This document shows positions 1-12,600 of a stretch of DNA of 64,000 nucleotides, one piece after another (the stretch's first letter is position 1; every line of letters starts with the position of its first letter). The notes below the pieces were generated by a model. It ran no database searches, had not been told where the DNA came from, and was given only the letters and a program-made list of their open reading frames with translations. Origin of the DNA: Antedon bifida (lineage: Eukaryota > Echinodermata > Crinoidea > Comatulida > Antedonidae). The translations under genes were made by a program, and so were the position numbers. Location of the stretch: contig OY727093.1 of assembly GCA_963402885.1 (NCBI GenBank), forward strand, positions 30,937,409 through 31,001,408, in the 5' to 3' direction.

Positions 1-543
1 TGGCCGTGAATATATTTATTATTGTAAACAAATTGAAAGTGTAATTTTACAATGTTTTAATAAATATACTGTATAAAATGTGAATCCATCAAATATGACA
101 TTAATAACTGAATAGAATATAAGTCTTCTCAGATAAGGACTACAAACCGTAGGTCCAGTGTATCTAGCTCATGTGGACTTTAAAGAACCTACAGTATTAC
201 ATTACATCTTTCGAGACGAGTAGGGAGTACTAGTACACACACAGTCACTTATCATAACTGAGCCCTCTGGGAGACCAGTCCAGTCCATTCATGAATTAAT
301 ATTAAATTATGAAATCATGAAAAAATATGTCTTGGATCAACAGGTTGTCTACAAACAATTAAAGATGTTGGATGTCTCAACTTCTTTTACGCCTTATGGG
401 CATGTCATTGGAGAATAAGAATCTAAAGAATATTATTTCACTTTTGGCACGTTAAGGTTAATGTCCTCAACCATCATATGATGGTATTTATCTATACAGT
501 GAGTAAGTCGCCAATCTCAAGAAATATACCATACAATGTGTTT

Positions 544-717
544 AAAGATCTGTCTACACTTTCAAACTAGTTTGACAAAACAAATGTGATGTGCCAAAAT
601 ATGGTAGAGATATTCCCAAATATAGAGGTGTGCAAATATAGTAGTGATATGACATCATCATGTCCAAATATGGGTATATCACATGTTTTTGTTACATCAA
701 GTTTGATATGTAGCTTA
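544..717 (+). mobile_element. MITE family A copy, diverged
   Basis: Family A has ends AAGCTCTGTCTACACTATCA and complement, TTAA/TA-like flanks, and CCAAATATGG and CCATATATGG interiors. This copy has mutated ends and few intact internal boxes. Confidence 0.7.
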
Positions 718-1005
718 AGATATAAACGATAAATAATTTGAAACATTTTACATACAGGAAAATTTAGAATTAGGACGGTCTACTTTATATAGTGAAACAA
801 AATTACATGTGAACATTCAATACGTATTATAAACAATATGTATTCTCAATCTTTTGTAATAATATTCCAAAATAGTATATTATTATTAAATGTCATGATT
901 AAAAAAACACACTAGTCTAAAGCAAAGTCAAATATTAATCACATCTGAATTTGCAATACCCAATGACATTCACTTTAAGCATGCTTAAAGTGTATTAATC
1001 CTCTA

Positions 1006-1154
1006 TTAAGCTCTGTCTACACTATCAAAAAATGATCATATATGGACATGGACATATCACTACCATATTTAAGAATATCACTACCATATTTAAAGAATAT
1101 CAGTAACATATTTGGGTACATCACATTTTTTTTATCGTGTTGACAGAGCTTTAA
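1006..1154 (-). mobile_element. MITE family A copy
   Basis: TTAAGCTCTGTCTACACTAT at the left and TTGACAGAGCTTTAA at the right; three ACCATATTT-type units inside. Confidence 0.8.
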
Positions 1155-1521
1155 TCTTTAATCCAACTGTCAAACTGTTCAATGCCTCTTCCTCCAACTA
1201 TACCTGATCCAAAAATCATAACAATCATCTATCAAAATATTCCTATTAAAGAAATCAACGTCATGGAATTGATGTCATAGAAACATTGGGGTTTTACATC
1301 CTTCTATTATTATAGTGACATGATGTGTCATACCAAAACTTTGCACCTAAATCTACCAAAATCTACCTAAAGCCCTATCAAACATACAATACAGAATAGC
1401 ATGTAATACAATTCATTGGAATAGTTTTGATCATACATTATGTTGTAAACATCTGTAGGCAGCCAGCAGTCAGTCTGGACCTATGAGTCACCTATCAATA
1501 ATCAAAAAACTTTTAACTTAC

Positions 1522-1573
1522 GATACATGCATTCTATCATATGCAAGATCTTCTTGGTCTTTTCGTCAGCCAT
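1522..1573 (-). CDS. CLASP: Candidate alternative first exon of CLASP, short isoform lacking TOG1
   Basis: An ATG opens 17 codons (MADEKTKKILHMIECMY) ending in a phase-1 donor (C|GTAAGTTAAA). The last TOG1 exon (3677-3607) also ends in phase 1, so both could join the same downstream exon outside the window. If the CLASP reading frame were read through this stretch from the upstream exon it would hit a stop, so it is not an ordinary internal exon. Vertebrate CLASP genes make beta/gamma isoforms from short alternative first exons at this place in the gene. An unrelated small gene is the alternative. Confidence 0.45.
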
Positions 1574-2445
1574 TCTGTTTCAGTCCTAGATCATGACTAG
1601 GAAAACCGTCAGGAAACAGAGAGGTTAAAGGTTATGTATTATATATCATACATTATTCCCATCCTGTATAATAATACAGCTATAAAGTAACAGCAAGGTC
1701 TAAGCTCAAAGAGTATAATAAACACTTCCTGTCTCAGCTATATTGGAAATTATGCAGCTATATCTAAACACAGCCTACTTGACAGAGCATGTATTTTTTG
1801 TATAGAACGTTGGATTGTCACAAGTCATGATGTGTACAGAGGTCAAAGATCAGAAAGCTGATTGTAATGAAATAGCAATATGCAATCAAGTTTTACTACA
1901 ATGCTGAATAGAGAGAAAAAAGGGTGTTTTAAGTCAATCATAAGCTTTAAAGTGGCCTTGACATAAGCCTAGCATATGTGAGTCATTCAAGAAAACCAAG
2001 TTCATAATCAAGAAGAGTTATTTCTCATTGCTTGAAAAGGTGGGGAACTCCAAACAGGTAAGAAATTGTTTGTTTATTGTTTTCAATATTAACTTGATGT
2101 GCATTAAATTAAAATGCTGTCGTGTTTAGGATAGACTGGGATGGTTTAGCTATGAATATTAAATTAGCTTAATCCACAGTTATAGGAAGTAAACGCTACC
2201 CACTTGATCCAACGAACGGGCTATGGTAAACACAAAACAATTAAACAAAAGAGAAGAGGATTTAAATTTGTTGATATTTAAGGTATTTGTAATGAATGCA
2301 TATTATATTTATAAATAGATGTGTTGCTGTTTCTTGGCAAAAATATTCCTTAAAGCTTAGTTATATTATATGTTAACTTTAAATGTACTAACTCATAATG
2401 AGTTTTCCTTAGTTGGGGCTCATGTAAGGAAATGTCACAATCTAC

Positions 2446-2610
2446 TAAAACTCTGTCTATACTATCAAACCAATTTGACAAAAAAAGTGTGATATGCTCA
2501 AATATGGTAGTGATATGCTTAAATATGGTAGTGATAACATCATCATGTCCATATATGGGCACATCTCATTTTGTTGTCACATAAAGTTTGATAGTGTAGA
2601 CAGAGCTTTA
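2446..2610 (+). mobile_element. MITE family A copy
   Basis: Ends CTCTGTCTATACTATCAAAC and GTGTAGACAGAGCTTTA; two AAATATGGTAGTGAT units and one CCATATATGG. Short ORFs on both strands here are products of the repeat. Confidence 0.85.
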
Positions 2611-3606
2611 TACAAAGTGTTGGTAGAGAGGGCAAAAACCTCAATAAATATTAATAATTATAGTTTAAATATATTTATATTTGTGAGTAATTGCACTACG
2701 TTATCTTAGTATAGTGGTATGATGCAAATATTTTAAATATAAATATTTTTCTTTAAAATAATATATCACACACTGGACATTTTACAAATATCACTGAATA
2801 ACTTAGACTATTTATTTAATATACTTAATTATTTATAAATGCGAACACAGTATAACACTAATTAATATTTGTACACTTAAGTTGACTAAACAGTGACCAA
2901 CAAAAACAGAGCCAAACTACCAAATTACCAGCATTTTCTATCATTATAATAAAAAATTAACTAAACGTCCATGGCGGCTAAATCTACTGTATCAAAACGA
3001 TATTCAAATTTCAATGAGCTATTTATATGAACACTCCCAGTTTCGCTAAACACAAACAGGAAATAAAGCAATTAAATATCAAATAACTTACAAATTCTTT
3101 AGGAATTTCATAAAATTTCAATGGAAAAAAAATAAACTGAGAAAAATGATAATAAAACATGGAAAAATTAATGAAAAACATTTAATAAAATCGTGCAAAA
3201 TATACTTTTTATTAGGCCTTGTACCTGATTTTTCTACCTACCCTAGCATCACACAAAAGGCCTCACCACTAATCTAAAACCTGTTGGAAATCTCTATTTC
3301 AGCTTCTAACACTCATAATAGTGTGCATATGAATTTGAATGTTATACTAAACTTAAAAGGACAAAACACATTTTGAGCTGATGAAGAAAATACAAAATCT
3401 GAAAGAGTGCAAAAATCCAAGATCCACACAAAGTGTTGATTTTACTATATTATTATATAATGTAATAGAAAATAATACAATTTTAAGGACTCTATATATC
3501 TCCATGTCAGATGACCTTTGACCCAATTTCTAGTTATTTTGCGCTCAATCTGCAATGAAATTGATCGTTATTTCTCATGGGTATTTACAATCGTCTTTTT
3601 ACTCAC

Positions 3607-6600
3607 CGAATTCAGGATTAACGAGCATTCCGCCAGATCGCTTCACATCGTCAAACTTTGCATAAATTATTGATAATCTGAAATAAACCAATCAGAATTA
3701 ACGCTTGTTATCCTCTTTGCATTCGGCAGTCAATAACTTTATGTCTGTAATCTCACAAAGATTACAATTAAGTAATTAGATTTGAAAAGTTATTTATGGA
3801 TTCAGTAGGCATCACAAGTATATTTAAAATGTTTAAAAGTATGTATATTTCATTAATAAGAAGTTAAATTTAGTTTAAATATTGTCACCAAAAACAAAGA
3901 ACATGAAAGGAAAAATTATAAATAAATATACTAAAATCAAATTATGACAAAAAAAGTATAGCACAAAATCAATCAAAAAATTGCTTAAATTAAAGCTATA
4001 TCAACACTATCAAACTTTATGTGACAAAAAAAATGTGATGTGCCCATATATGGACATGATGATGTCATATCACTACCATATTTGGCCATATCACTATCAT
4101 ATTTGGACACATCACACTTTTTTGTCAAACTAGTTTGATAGTGTAGACTGAGCGTAAGAACTACTATATTTATAAATGAAGAAGGACCATAGATTTGCAA
4201 AATAAAACCTACTATCATCCACCAACACACGAGCTAGTCACTTTCATGTTGACCTTTTAACTTAATTCACATTCATATTCACCTTTGAACTTAAATTATT
4301 CACATTCATGTTGACCTTTGAACTTACCTTGATGATGGTATTCCTTTCTTTCCCAAGTCTACCCTCACCTTCTCGCCAACATGTCTGTATATTTCAACAA
4401 GTGTGTTGATCGCTGTGTCCCTTACCTATGGAACAAAACAGAAAATACAACAAAGATAATTACATGTCATTAAAAGAATCTTAATTAATCTTAATTACCG
4501 ACATTAACAAATAGGAATTAGTGAATGATAATCAAAGTGCAATGAATGTGGAATTTGCTCATCTCACATTCTTTAAATATATCTATAACTTTGATAATAA
4601 AAACAATGTTTTAAAAGGTTATTATTATTGTCAAGTATCCATTAAGAAACTATGTACAACAACTTTATGGCTAGCCAAATATTTTCAGAATAGATTTTTA
4701 AGAAATTTAGTTTTCGGGAATGTTTCTAGTTTTCTCAATGCCAGAGAAAAGGTTGTTTTGAAATAATCCATATCTCCGCAAGGATATTTCTTATTTTCTA
4801 ATAAATTGGGAACGCAATAAACCCCTTCTTTCTGTGGTCAAGTTTAGTGTCAGCATGTTGAAGGGGAAAGGACAAAATTGACATAATTGTGAGACGGCAT
4901 ACTTGAAATAGCTTAACTTATGTAATTTATTATATTATTTACTGATCAGCTTCAGATAGTTCTATACATCTCTTTCAAATCAATATAGTTACTAACAATT
5001 TACTTTTTAAATTACTAATTGCTAAATTTGAATGCTAAATTATTAATTCTAAATTACCTTAATTTACATTAATTTTAAGAGCACTGGATAAACAAATTAA
5101 GTATGTTAAATATTTACACTAGGTTAGATGAGTTGTCATCAAATTAATTTATCAAAACTATTTATACTTACCTTTTCTTCGTTATCAAATGATGCCATTT
5201 AATATTTTAATAATCATATATAAACTAATTGTCTTTTTAAAAATACCATGCGACATATAAAAAGTCTGATTCGTTTTGCGTCAAAATATACGCATTGAAG
5301 CTATCTAACGACCTAATTGTGACGCGTAGGACCAGGTGATTTTGAGATCATCACGTTTATCCGTGTTTGTAGCGAGCTTTAGCTTTTAATTCTACCCTTT
5401 TCAAAAGATGAAGTTGACAAGTTTCATTATCATGTCAGGTATTTTCAACTGGTTTGTGTGCCCTCGTCGCCGTTAATGCATTACCTAATCCGTTGATTTA
5501 TAGCAGCAATTAGCATTCCTCAAACTGGTTTTATACATCGGTTGGAAGCGATAATTAGCTCATCAACTAGTATACATGATTTCTAATTTAATAACGATTG
5601 AAGGTCACGGATAATATTAAACAATAACAAACATAAATTGTAGAAGACATGAAAAAAGCACTGATGTCTCACACGATCATTAAAATGTTTTGCAATAAAA
5701 ATCAAAACCGGTATAAAATTAAATTTTAAAAGTCATGAAAATCATAATACTCTCTCAATACCGGACACCTTTGCGCTGGCATAATAAATCTTGTATTCGG
5801 AATGTGTTTTTAATGGCTAAAATGAATTTAGGACCTCTTGGACCACAAGGTTTTTAGCGAGTTTTTATTGGGAGACTGTACAATATTCAAATAATATAAA
5901 GTGTAGGCAGTACACTACAGTGTGTATACATAGTTCAAATATGGATACAGTAGGCCTTTAGTTTGAAGGCAGTACAGCATATTTAGTGCATTATATTAGT
6001 AGAACAAAGTAGAAAAAGTTTGTATATTCATTAAGGCCAATTTACACGGACGAGAGGCAACGGTTACAAAAATATTGACTCTACTGTATGCTATTCCTTA
6101 TGATACACAAAATGCATACTTGACAGCCATTTCCGCTCAGGACATTAGATACAAGGGACAAGCTACACGGTTTTCTGCTTACCGTTAATGCTCGTCTGTG
6201 TAAATTGGCTCTTATACCCCTTTTACACCGCCGAGCTTATAACAAACCCGGATCGTGTCCGGATAAATTTCCATTTCACACCTGATTCATTAACCCGGGA
6301 ATGACACGGGTTTCGTGTATTTACACTGCAAAATACCAACCCGTGTAAATGTTCTAGATCATTCGAAATATCGCACGAAGAGAGACCCTAGTAACGGTCT
6401 GCTCATTATACCTCCTACAATTTTGTTTTATGGCAATACACACAAAAATTGAGTCTACTCGTGAAGAATAATATCTTGAAATAAAAATGAATAATAAATA
6501 ACCATAAGTTTTATTTAATAAATTAAAGCGAATAAACAAAATCAATCTTATCTTAATTCTATGTAAATTAAATACTATAGTGAGCGAGGATAGTAAACAA

Positions 6601-9600
6601 ACGGGTAAAGATACCCTGAGCGTTTTACACCGCAAACACGGGTTCATCCCGGGTGCGTCCCGGGTTGACTTGACGCTGAATAAATTTCGCATCACTTACC
6701 CGGGTGATTCAGCGACCCGGGTAACTTTTTACATCGTTTACACCGGCCTACATTTCCGCATTTTTGCGTCTCGGGTACGACTCGGGTTATACAATTCCGG
6801 ATCAACTCCGCATTTTTACTGGCGGTGTAAAAGGGGTAATCAGACTAAAATATTACCTGGCTGTTGGGATCCCCTAAGAGTTTACAAATGGATGGAACAA
6901 GCTTTGATAGAACGAGGGAGCCAGCTCCGTATCTGAAATGACAAAAGCACACATTCAGCAATGTTATCATACACACAATTTAATTAACAGTGTGATGATA
7001 GTAGTAGTAATTGTGCAGAGATAGCTTGAGTCTTACCGTGTTACCCAAAAACCAACAGAAAATATTCTACTAAAACCAAACCAAGTAATTACTTAGTAGT
7101 AACAAACAATTACAATTCAACTAGAGTTTGCACTCTGTTCAAGAACTCTAATCCAGCAACTACAATACCCAACCGAATGAAACTCATAAAAATGTCCATG
7201 TTTATGGAAATTCTACAACATGATTTTGTTTAAATTAAAAGTGATGTATCAAATTACAAGAATACAATGTGTATGTGCATCATTCTACTGAAAAAATGAG
7301 GAATTTACAGATAAAATGTGATACTAATACAGTACAAAAAACATGAATAACAACATATACTGAGTGATACCCTATCAGCAAACAATAAATGAACAAACAA
7401 ATTAGGACACCTAAAACATAACACAGAAACTATATTTTAGAATTTTTGATTTTAACCACATATAAAAGATGATAAAAGTAATATAAATTAAAGAATAGCA
7501 TACCGGTCCTTCTCACTGCCAAGATGGTAGCATTAATAAAAATTGAACGATAGTTATTAATATATTACAATAAATTTAGTAAAACATCTTCACAATTATC
7601 ATAATAATAATTTATATTTAGATACACAAACAAACTTTTTAGTCAAACTATAGAGGGCAGAAAGCCAAATGTTATGAATTTAGATGTACCATACTGAATT
7701 AGATACCTGTATAGTAGGCCTAACATGGTATATGCTGATCCTCAAGCATTTAGGGGTAGCAAGTCGAGTACAGTACTCACTAAAATTATCATTTAAAATG
7801 TTAATTAAAAGCAGATTTTCAATTAAAATTCTAAATCTTTTCTTTCCTTTGCATTTTCCAATGTTTATATTGTCAGGGAATTTTCTCTTCCCTGATATTG
7901 TTTAATTATAAAGCTTGTGGATAGAGGGCAGTAGACAGATTTTGTATCTCCACAGGAAATCCTAAAATATAATGAGATCAAATCAGATTTGGCCTACTGT
8001 TGTGTTAATTGCACTAAATTGTCCACAGCATTACATTTCATGTTGATTTTTATGTCCAACTCCACATGTCTTCATTAAGTATAAGTCCCCATGCTAATTT
8101 TTCAACAAAACAACTATAATCTTTTAATCAAATATTAACATTAAAGGTTGTTTTTCAAATTTTGTCAGAATAGTGTGCTATCATGTTGATATTGATTGAT
8201 ATTGATTGATATTCTTAACAGATTACTTACATATTTATTGTTTGTTGCAGACAATTTAAAACTTCTTCTCGCACTCTCCAATTTTTATGTACAAAGGCTT
8301 TCATAAGTCGTTCAAAAACATACTGCAAGAAAAACATTTTTTACCAATTATAATAAATATACTATGTATTGTCTTTTAAAATGTTATACTTTATAGTACA
8401 AGGAATAGAAATATTTAATCCATTTATGTAGTTTAGCTGACGAGGAAGAACTGGGGATAAAAAAGAGGTACTTACAAAAGAAATTAGTTACCTTTTAGGA
8501 GATTCAAAAGATTGGAAATGATGTTACATGTAGAAGTGTCCTCTGGGGTGGTTTAATGAGGGACCAGAACGATTTACTTGTGGATAAACAAAGTTTGCTA
8601 ATTTGTGATGATGATGATAATGATGATTATGATGTATGATGATGATGTATGATGATGATTATGATGACGATGACGATGTATGATGATGATGATGAGTATG
8701 ATGTATGACGATGATGATGATGATGTATGATGTACAGTATGATGATGATGTATGATGTATGAAGATGATGATGATACATAATGATGATGATAATTATGAT
8801 AATGATTATTAATACTAACCTGTGATGATGATACAGCCATCAATTTTTGTATCAAAGCTTGGGCATCCTCTCGTACCTATGTTTTTAAAGAAAATGATTA
8901 AGAGAAAATAATAACAATATTCCCAAATTATTTTTTGTATTATTACCCGTAATAATCGTACTACTAGCAGAAACTATTTATTACCTATATCAATCGTACT
9001 ACTTAGTACAACAAATTTAGTAGAACTTCATAACTGTAGATTTTACCAGTTATATTAATCGTACTATTAAGTAGGGCTTCATAACTGTAGATTTTACCAG
9101 TTATAGTAATCGTACCATTAAGTAGGGCTTCATAACTGTAGATTTTACCAGTTATATTAATCGTACTATTAAGTAGGGCTTCATAACTGTAGATTTTACC
9201 AGTTATATTAATCGTACCATTAAGTAGGACTTCATAACTGTAGATTTTACCAGTTATATTATTCATACTATTAAGTAGGGCTTCATAACTGTAGGAATGT
9301 CCTATCATTTGTTCCACTGCTTAAGCTAAATAGCATAGTGAATAAAAGTAAACATTAACTGTTTACTAAGAAAACTTTTTGTGTTTTGATATTAAAAAAT
9401 GAACTATACACACTAATCCTATCCATTAATTGCATCAATCAACATACCATACCACAATATATGAGCACTAAAAATAATGACTATGTAGTTATCAACTGAT
9501 TTTATCAATTTAATTCAAAATGTCCTTTTAAAATATAATTTAAATACCCTTTCTCTCTATCTGTATAAAGCTCTGTCTACACTATCAAACTTTATGACCA

Positions 9601-12600
9601 TATATGGACATGATAATGTCATATCTATCACCACCATATTTGGTCATATCACTACCATATTTGCGTACATCACACTTTTTTTGTCAAACTGGTTTGATAG
9701 TGTAGACAAAGCTTAACGAATAGTTGATATTGTATAGAAATTAACTTTCATAAAGTCATTATGCAGTATGTAGATGGGCAGTAGATACTGTATACTTAAT
9801 AATAATACCAACCCACATTTAATTAATTAAAAGATGCATCCATAACAGAGATCAAATTAATGACATCAACATATACATTGAATACAATTAGCTACAAGTT
9901 TACAAACCCAGAAACTAGAAGTTGATATCATTTAGCACATGAGTAGGAAGGGAACAAACAATTGTATTGTGTTCAGTTTACTCTGCCGTAACCTGATTAA
10001 CTTAAACCAACAGCACAGTGACAAGGGATTGTTTAGGGGCTTGGTGAAGGCATGTCAATGACATTGGGCTTGCTAAAGAAATCTAATGGAGCTGAATTAA
10101 GGTCTCAATTGACAGTCAACAAATAACTTATTGTAAGGAGTAACTAAGAAGGAATAGAGTACCTGAGCCTCTAACTCCTAAGAGGCACAGCATTTTAAAT
10201 AGCACTGTCATGTCAGGGTTTTTGATAAGGATAAAGGTTAAGGAGACTTTAGAACAGCAAAGGTTTTTGCTAAGGTCAAGGATAAAGATAAAGGAGACCT
10301 TTAGAAAAATAGGGGGGGGGGGAGGACCTTTTGGTATACATGATTTAAGAAAGTTTCTAGCTTAGGCCTAGACTGATAATGTCCCGAGTAAACACAAGGG
10401 CCCGGATCACGGGCGATACCTACAACTGTCTTGGAGCGGAGTTCAGGAAATGTTTATGTTATCAACTTGAAGGGGATAAGGCGTATGTCTGTTTTATCTA
10501 GGTAAGCTAGACACATAATAGACTATTCCCTTAACAGTCTCTGTGTTTCTGTCTTAACAAAAAAAAAAAACTCAACAACTGCATATTCAGAAAGCAAAGT
10601 ATTTCAGTTGGTATTTCTTGTTAACCTACCTGATCTTTACTGTCTCCAAGTCTATCTGTGACTGCAGGCATTACTGAAAAAAAAAACACCAGAATATAAA
10701 AGCTTTAGCTTTTTATGTTTAGCCTCATATGAATAATTATTTTAATAGTCAGTACATCTCAGATAAACTACCATTATTCCTAGGCTCAAAACATGGACAC
10801 TTTCAATATGGTCAAAAAAGTACTTTAATTCAACTGTACATAAACCCCCTTGAATATTATCACCTTCATAGAAAGTGGTATAATCCATCATTAAAGATTA
10901 AAGACATTTTTACAAGGACTTCATAACAATACCTGGATGAATTAACATATGAAAGGGGATACTACAGTATTACTATTCTCTTTAAAATATTAAATTGAAA
11001 AGTACTATACAGTAGATGAATATTTCTATCGCAGTTTGTTGAGATACAATAGTTTCAGGCTTTTTAAAAATATGACTGTGGAACAAAAATAAGTTGATAC
11101 TCTTAAGATCTGTCTACACTATCAAACTTTATGTGACTAAAAAAATTGATGTGCCCATATATGGACATGATGATGTTATATCACTACCATATTTGGGAAT
11201 ATCACTACCATATTTGGGCAAATCATAGTTTTTATGGACATGATGATATCATTACCATATTTGGGCATAAATCACTACTATATTTAAGCACATTGCACTT
11301 TTTTTGTCAAACTAGTTTGATAATATAGACAGCGCTTTATGATCTATCATGTTGTAGAAAAATAATTAATTTACGGATGTGCAGATCATTGCTGTGTTGG
11401 CTTTAATTTCCCAAATCAATCATGGACTTGTTATAAAAGCTCAATACCGACAATGTATAGATAACCCTTGTGCTTTAGCTATTATTTACAGCTCATGGGA
11501 GCATTTTACAAATCCCAGTATTATTATTATGGAAGTCAATTAGCGGTGCCATCCACTGATCAATACTATTATGAGTGTACTGCAATGACAACTCTTGTAT
11601 TATGTGATATTTGTAAATTATTTCAACCCTATGTTTCATGACATTCCATTGCAATTTGTAATCAAATACACAAAAACATGGAGGACCTCCATGCACGAAA
11701 TAAAATGATTTTAAAATATTCATTATAATTCTTTGCATTTGACTTAGCATTATTTAAAATAATGTTATTTATTGTTTTTCATATTTAACAGTAAGAAACT
11801 ATAGTTTATAAAATAAATTTTAGGGAGTGGAGTAGAAAGAGTTGTAAGTTACAACCCTGACACTAGGTCAGGATTGAACCCTGGACCTTGGTATTGGAAG
11901 GCAAGCGCCAAGCTACAGCTCCAATACATTCAATGTACATTATGGTCATTTTTTTCACTTGCATAGTCCAACAAATAAATATTCAAATGTTCAATGTGTT
12001 GTTTTGATTCTAAACTAAAATTCTAAAAAAGAAAAATCAATTTTTATATTTTATATCAGAATTACTGATTAATATTAACACAGTATCATCACACATTACT
12101 GTACTCTAATGATTTACTATTATTTAGTACAAATAAACGTCGGGTTTAATTAAAACTACAAAACAAATACTAAAGATGTACACACTACTTTCAAAAAAAT
12201 GCTAAAATCAGTGGAAATAACTAGTTTTTAGCAAAACATCTGTTACACAGTAGCAATGTAATATAACAAGGACGTGACCTTGGCCGCCATTTGACCTTGC
12301 ATTTCATTTGTCATTATACCAGGTACATTGGCTTTGGTATGCAAATTAACGCTTGTTTTAATTTGATTATGTCATAATTATTATGATTTAAAGGCAATTT
12401 GTACTAAATGCATTATAAAAAAAATCTCTAGGGAGGTCTAATATTTGATTAAGGACACAGCAATATGAATATTATTATGTGCTACATGTTTATTAATTAA
12501 TGACTACACAAAGTACAGTAGGAAAATACCTAGAAAAAGAATACAACTTTCTTAAGCTCTGTCTACACTATCAAACTTTATGTGACAGAAAATGTGATGT

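Noticed and set aside
2350..2709. Small ORFs rich in CPYM, YGHD and YGSD motifs, here and at many other loci
   Set aside because: They are translations of family A MITEs and recur wherever a copy lies.
6354..6936. 113- and 118-codon ORFs on opposite strands
   Set aside because: Both lie within the 624-bp MITE; one runs antisense across CLASP exon 6.
8598..8855. His/Ser/Ile-rich ORF
   Set aside because: Mostly a GAT microsatellite read in antisense; only its first residues are real, and they belong to CLASP exon 4.
9003..9317. 104-codon repetitive minus-strand ORF
   Set aside because: It is the translation of a 51-bp minisatellite inside a CLASP intron.
10312..10321. Run of about 10 G
   Set aside because: It could be a G4 seed or sequencing artefact, but an isolated homopolymer cannot be interpreted.
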